This document shows positions 18,292-18,598 of a stretch of DNA of 18,598 nucleotides, piece after piece. The DNA is taken from positions 138,085 through 156,682 of the forward strand of contig CAUDNR010004245.1 of NCBI GenBank assembly GCA_958430865.1, given 5' to 3'. How positions within the stretch are numbered: position 1 is the first letter of the stretch; each line of letters begins with the position of its first letter. Below the pieces are notes generated by a model. It made no database searches and had not been told where the DNA came from. It saw nothing but the letters and a program-made list of their open reading frames with translations. Made by a program: the position numbers and the translations under genes. This DNA comes from Entrophospora sp. SA101 (lineage: Eukaryota > Glomeromycota > Glomeromycetes > Entrophosporales > Entrophosporaceae).

Positions 18292-18598
18292 CACAGTTGT
18301 GTATTTTATTATGTTAAAAAAAATTTTTTTCTAAAATAAAAAAATCTGTTTTACTGTTTCAGTATATATATAATTAACACAAAATAACAATTTTCTTCAA
18401 TTTATTTATTAAAATAATAGTTTCCATGATTTTATCCTATCCATTTTTGGCAATAATAAATAATTTAAATCTAGACATAATTACCTTTCATGGAACCAGT
18501 TGAGGATTTTTATTTTCTCTTTTATATCAATTATTGAATATATATTTCTGATATTTATTTGCAGATCCACTCAAATTTAATTCTTTTCTGCCCACTTT
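18292..18598. other. AT-rich window end
   Basis: No gene is assigned. A TTTGCAG acceptor-like site ends at 18564 on the plus strand and could open an exon that continues beyond the window. Confidence 0.3.

Noticed and set aside
1..18598. CRISPR arrays, rRNA and tRNA genes
   Set aside because: I saw no regular direct-repeat array, rRNA core motif or convincing tRNA cloverleaf; a tRNA scan was not possible here.

Overview
The window is nuclear DNA from an eukaryote with a very AT-rich genome. It has short GT-AG introns (about 60-110 bases), asparagine- and aspartate-rich low-complexity proteins, and many transposon remains. The conserved proteins look fungal: a Sit4/PP6 phosphatase and a Hikeshi/OPI10 protein. 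The base composition, the hAT elements and an F-box/LRR-like relic fit an arbuscular mycorrhizal fungus such as Rhizophagus. That assignment is an inference, not a database result.

Layout: 1-1925 is intergenic. It holds a 20-bp inverted repeat at the window edge, a possible 3'-terminal exon (minus), a short non-autonomous hAT-like MITE (477-651) and CRE-type TGACGTCA/TGACGT sites. 1926-3614 is an intact eight-exon PP6/Sit4 catalytic subunit. 3615-6228 is mostly non-coding and contains a decayed hAT transposase (about 4600-5640). 6229-9460 is the gene-dense core: a four-helix membrane protein (+), a 91-aa single-helix protein on the minus strand containing an 8-base microexon, and a Hikeshi/OPI10 gene (+) that shares a short divergent promoter with it.

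9589-12633 is a complete hAT transposon (3,029 bp). It has a perfect 8-bp target duplication, terminal inverted repeats, about ten subterminal GTTATTTAAC repeats and a five-exon transposase. All DDE residues are present, but one in-frame TGA interrupts the gene. 12698-14390 holds a small unknown ORF (+), a broken FHA-domain/coiled-coil gene (minus) with an internally repeated segment, and an orphan Asn-rich 3' exon (+). 14391-16358 has an F-box/LRR-like relic and an acidic hypothetical gene (minus). 16440-17450 is a visibly GC-richer island with a hairpin and a CCHC zinc knuckle, probably retroelement debris. The end of the window holds a possible terminal exon (minus), a 16-bp palindrome and a TA-flanked mariner-like MITE.

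The host genes are housekeeping functions: phosphatase signalling, nuclear import of Hsp70 and probably a small organellar membrane protein. They do not form an obvious joint pathway. The best leads are the near-intact hAT with its helically spaced subterminal array, the 8-base microexon, and the unusual FHA locus.
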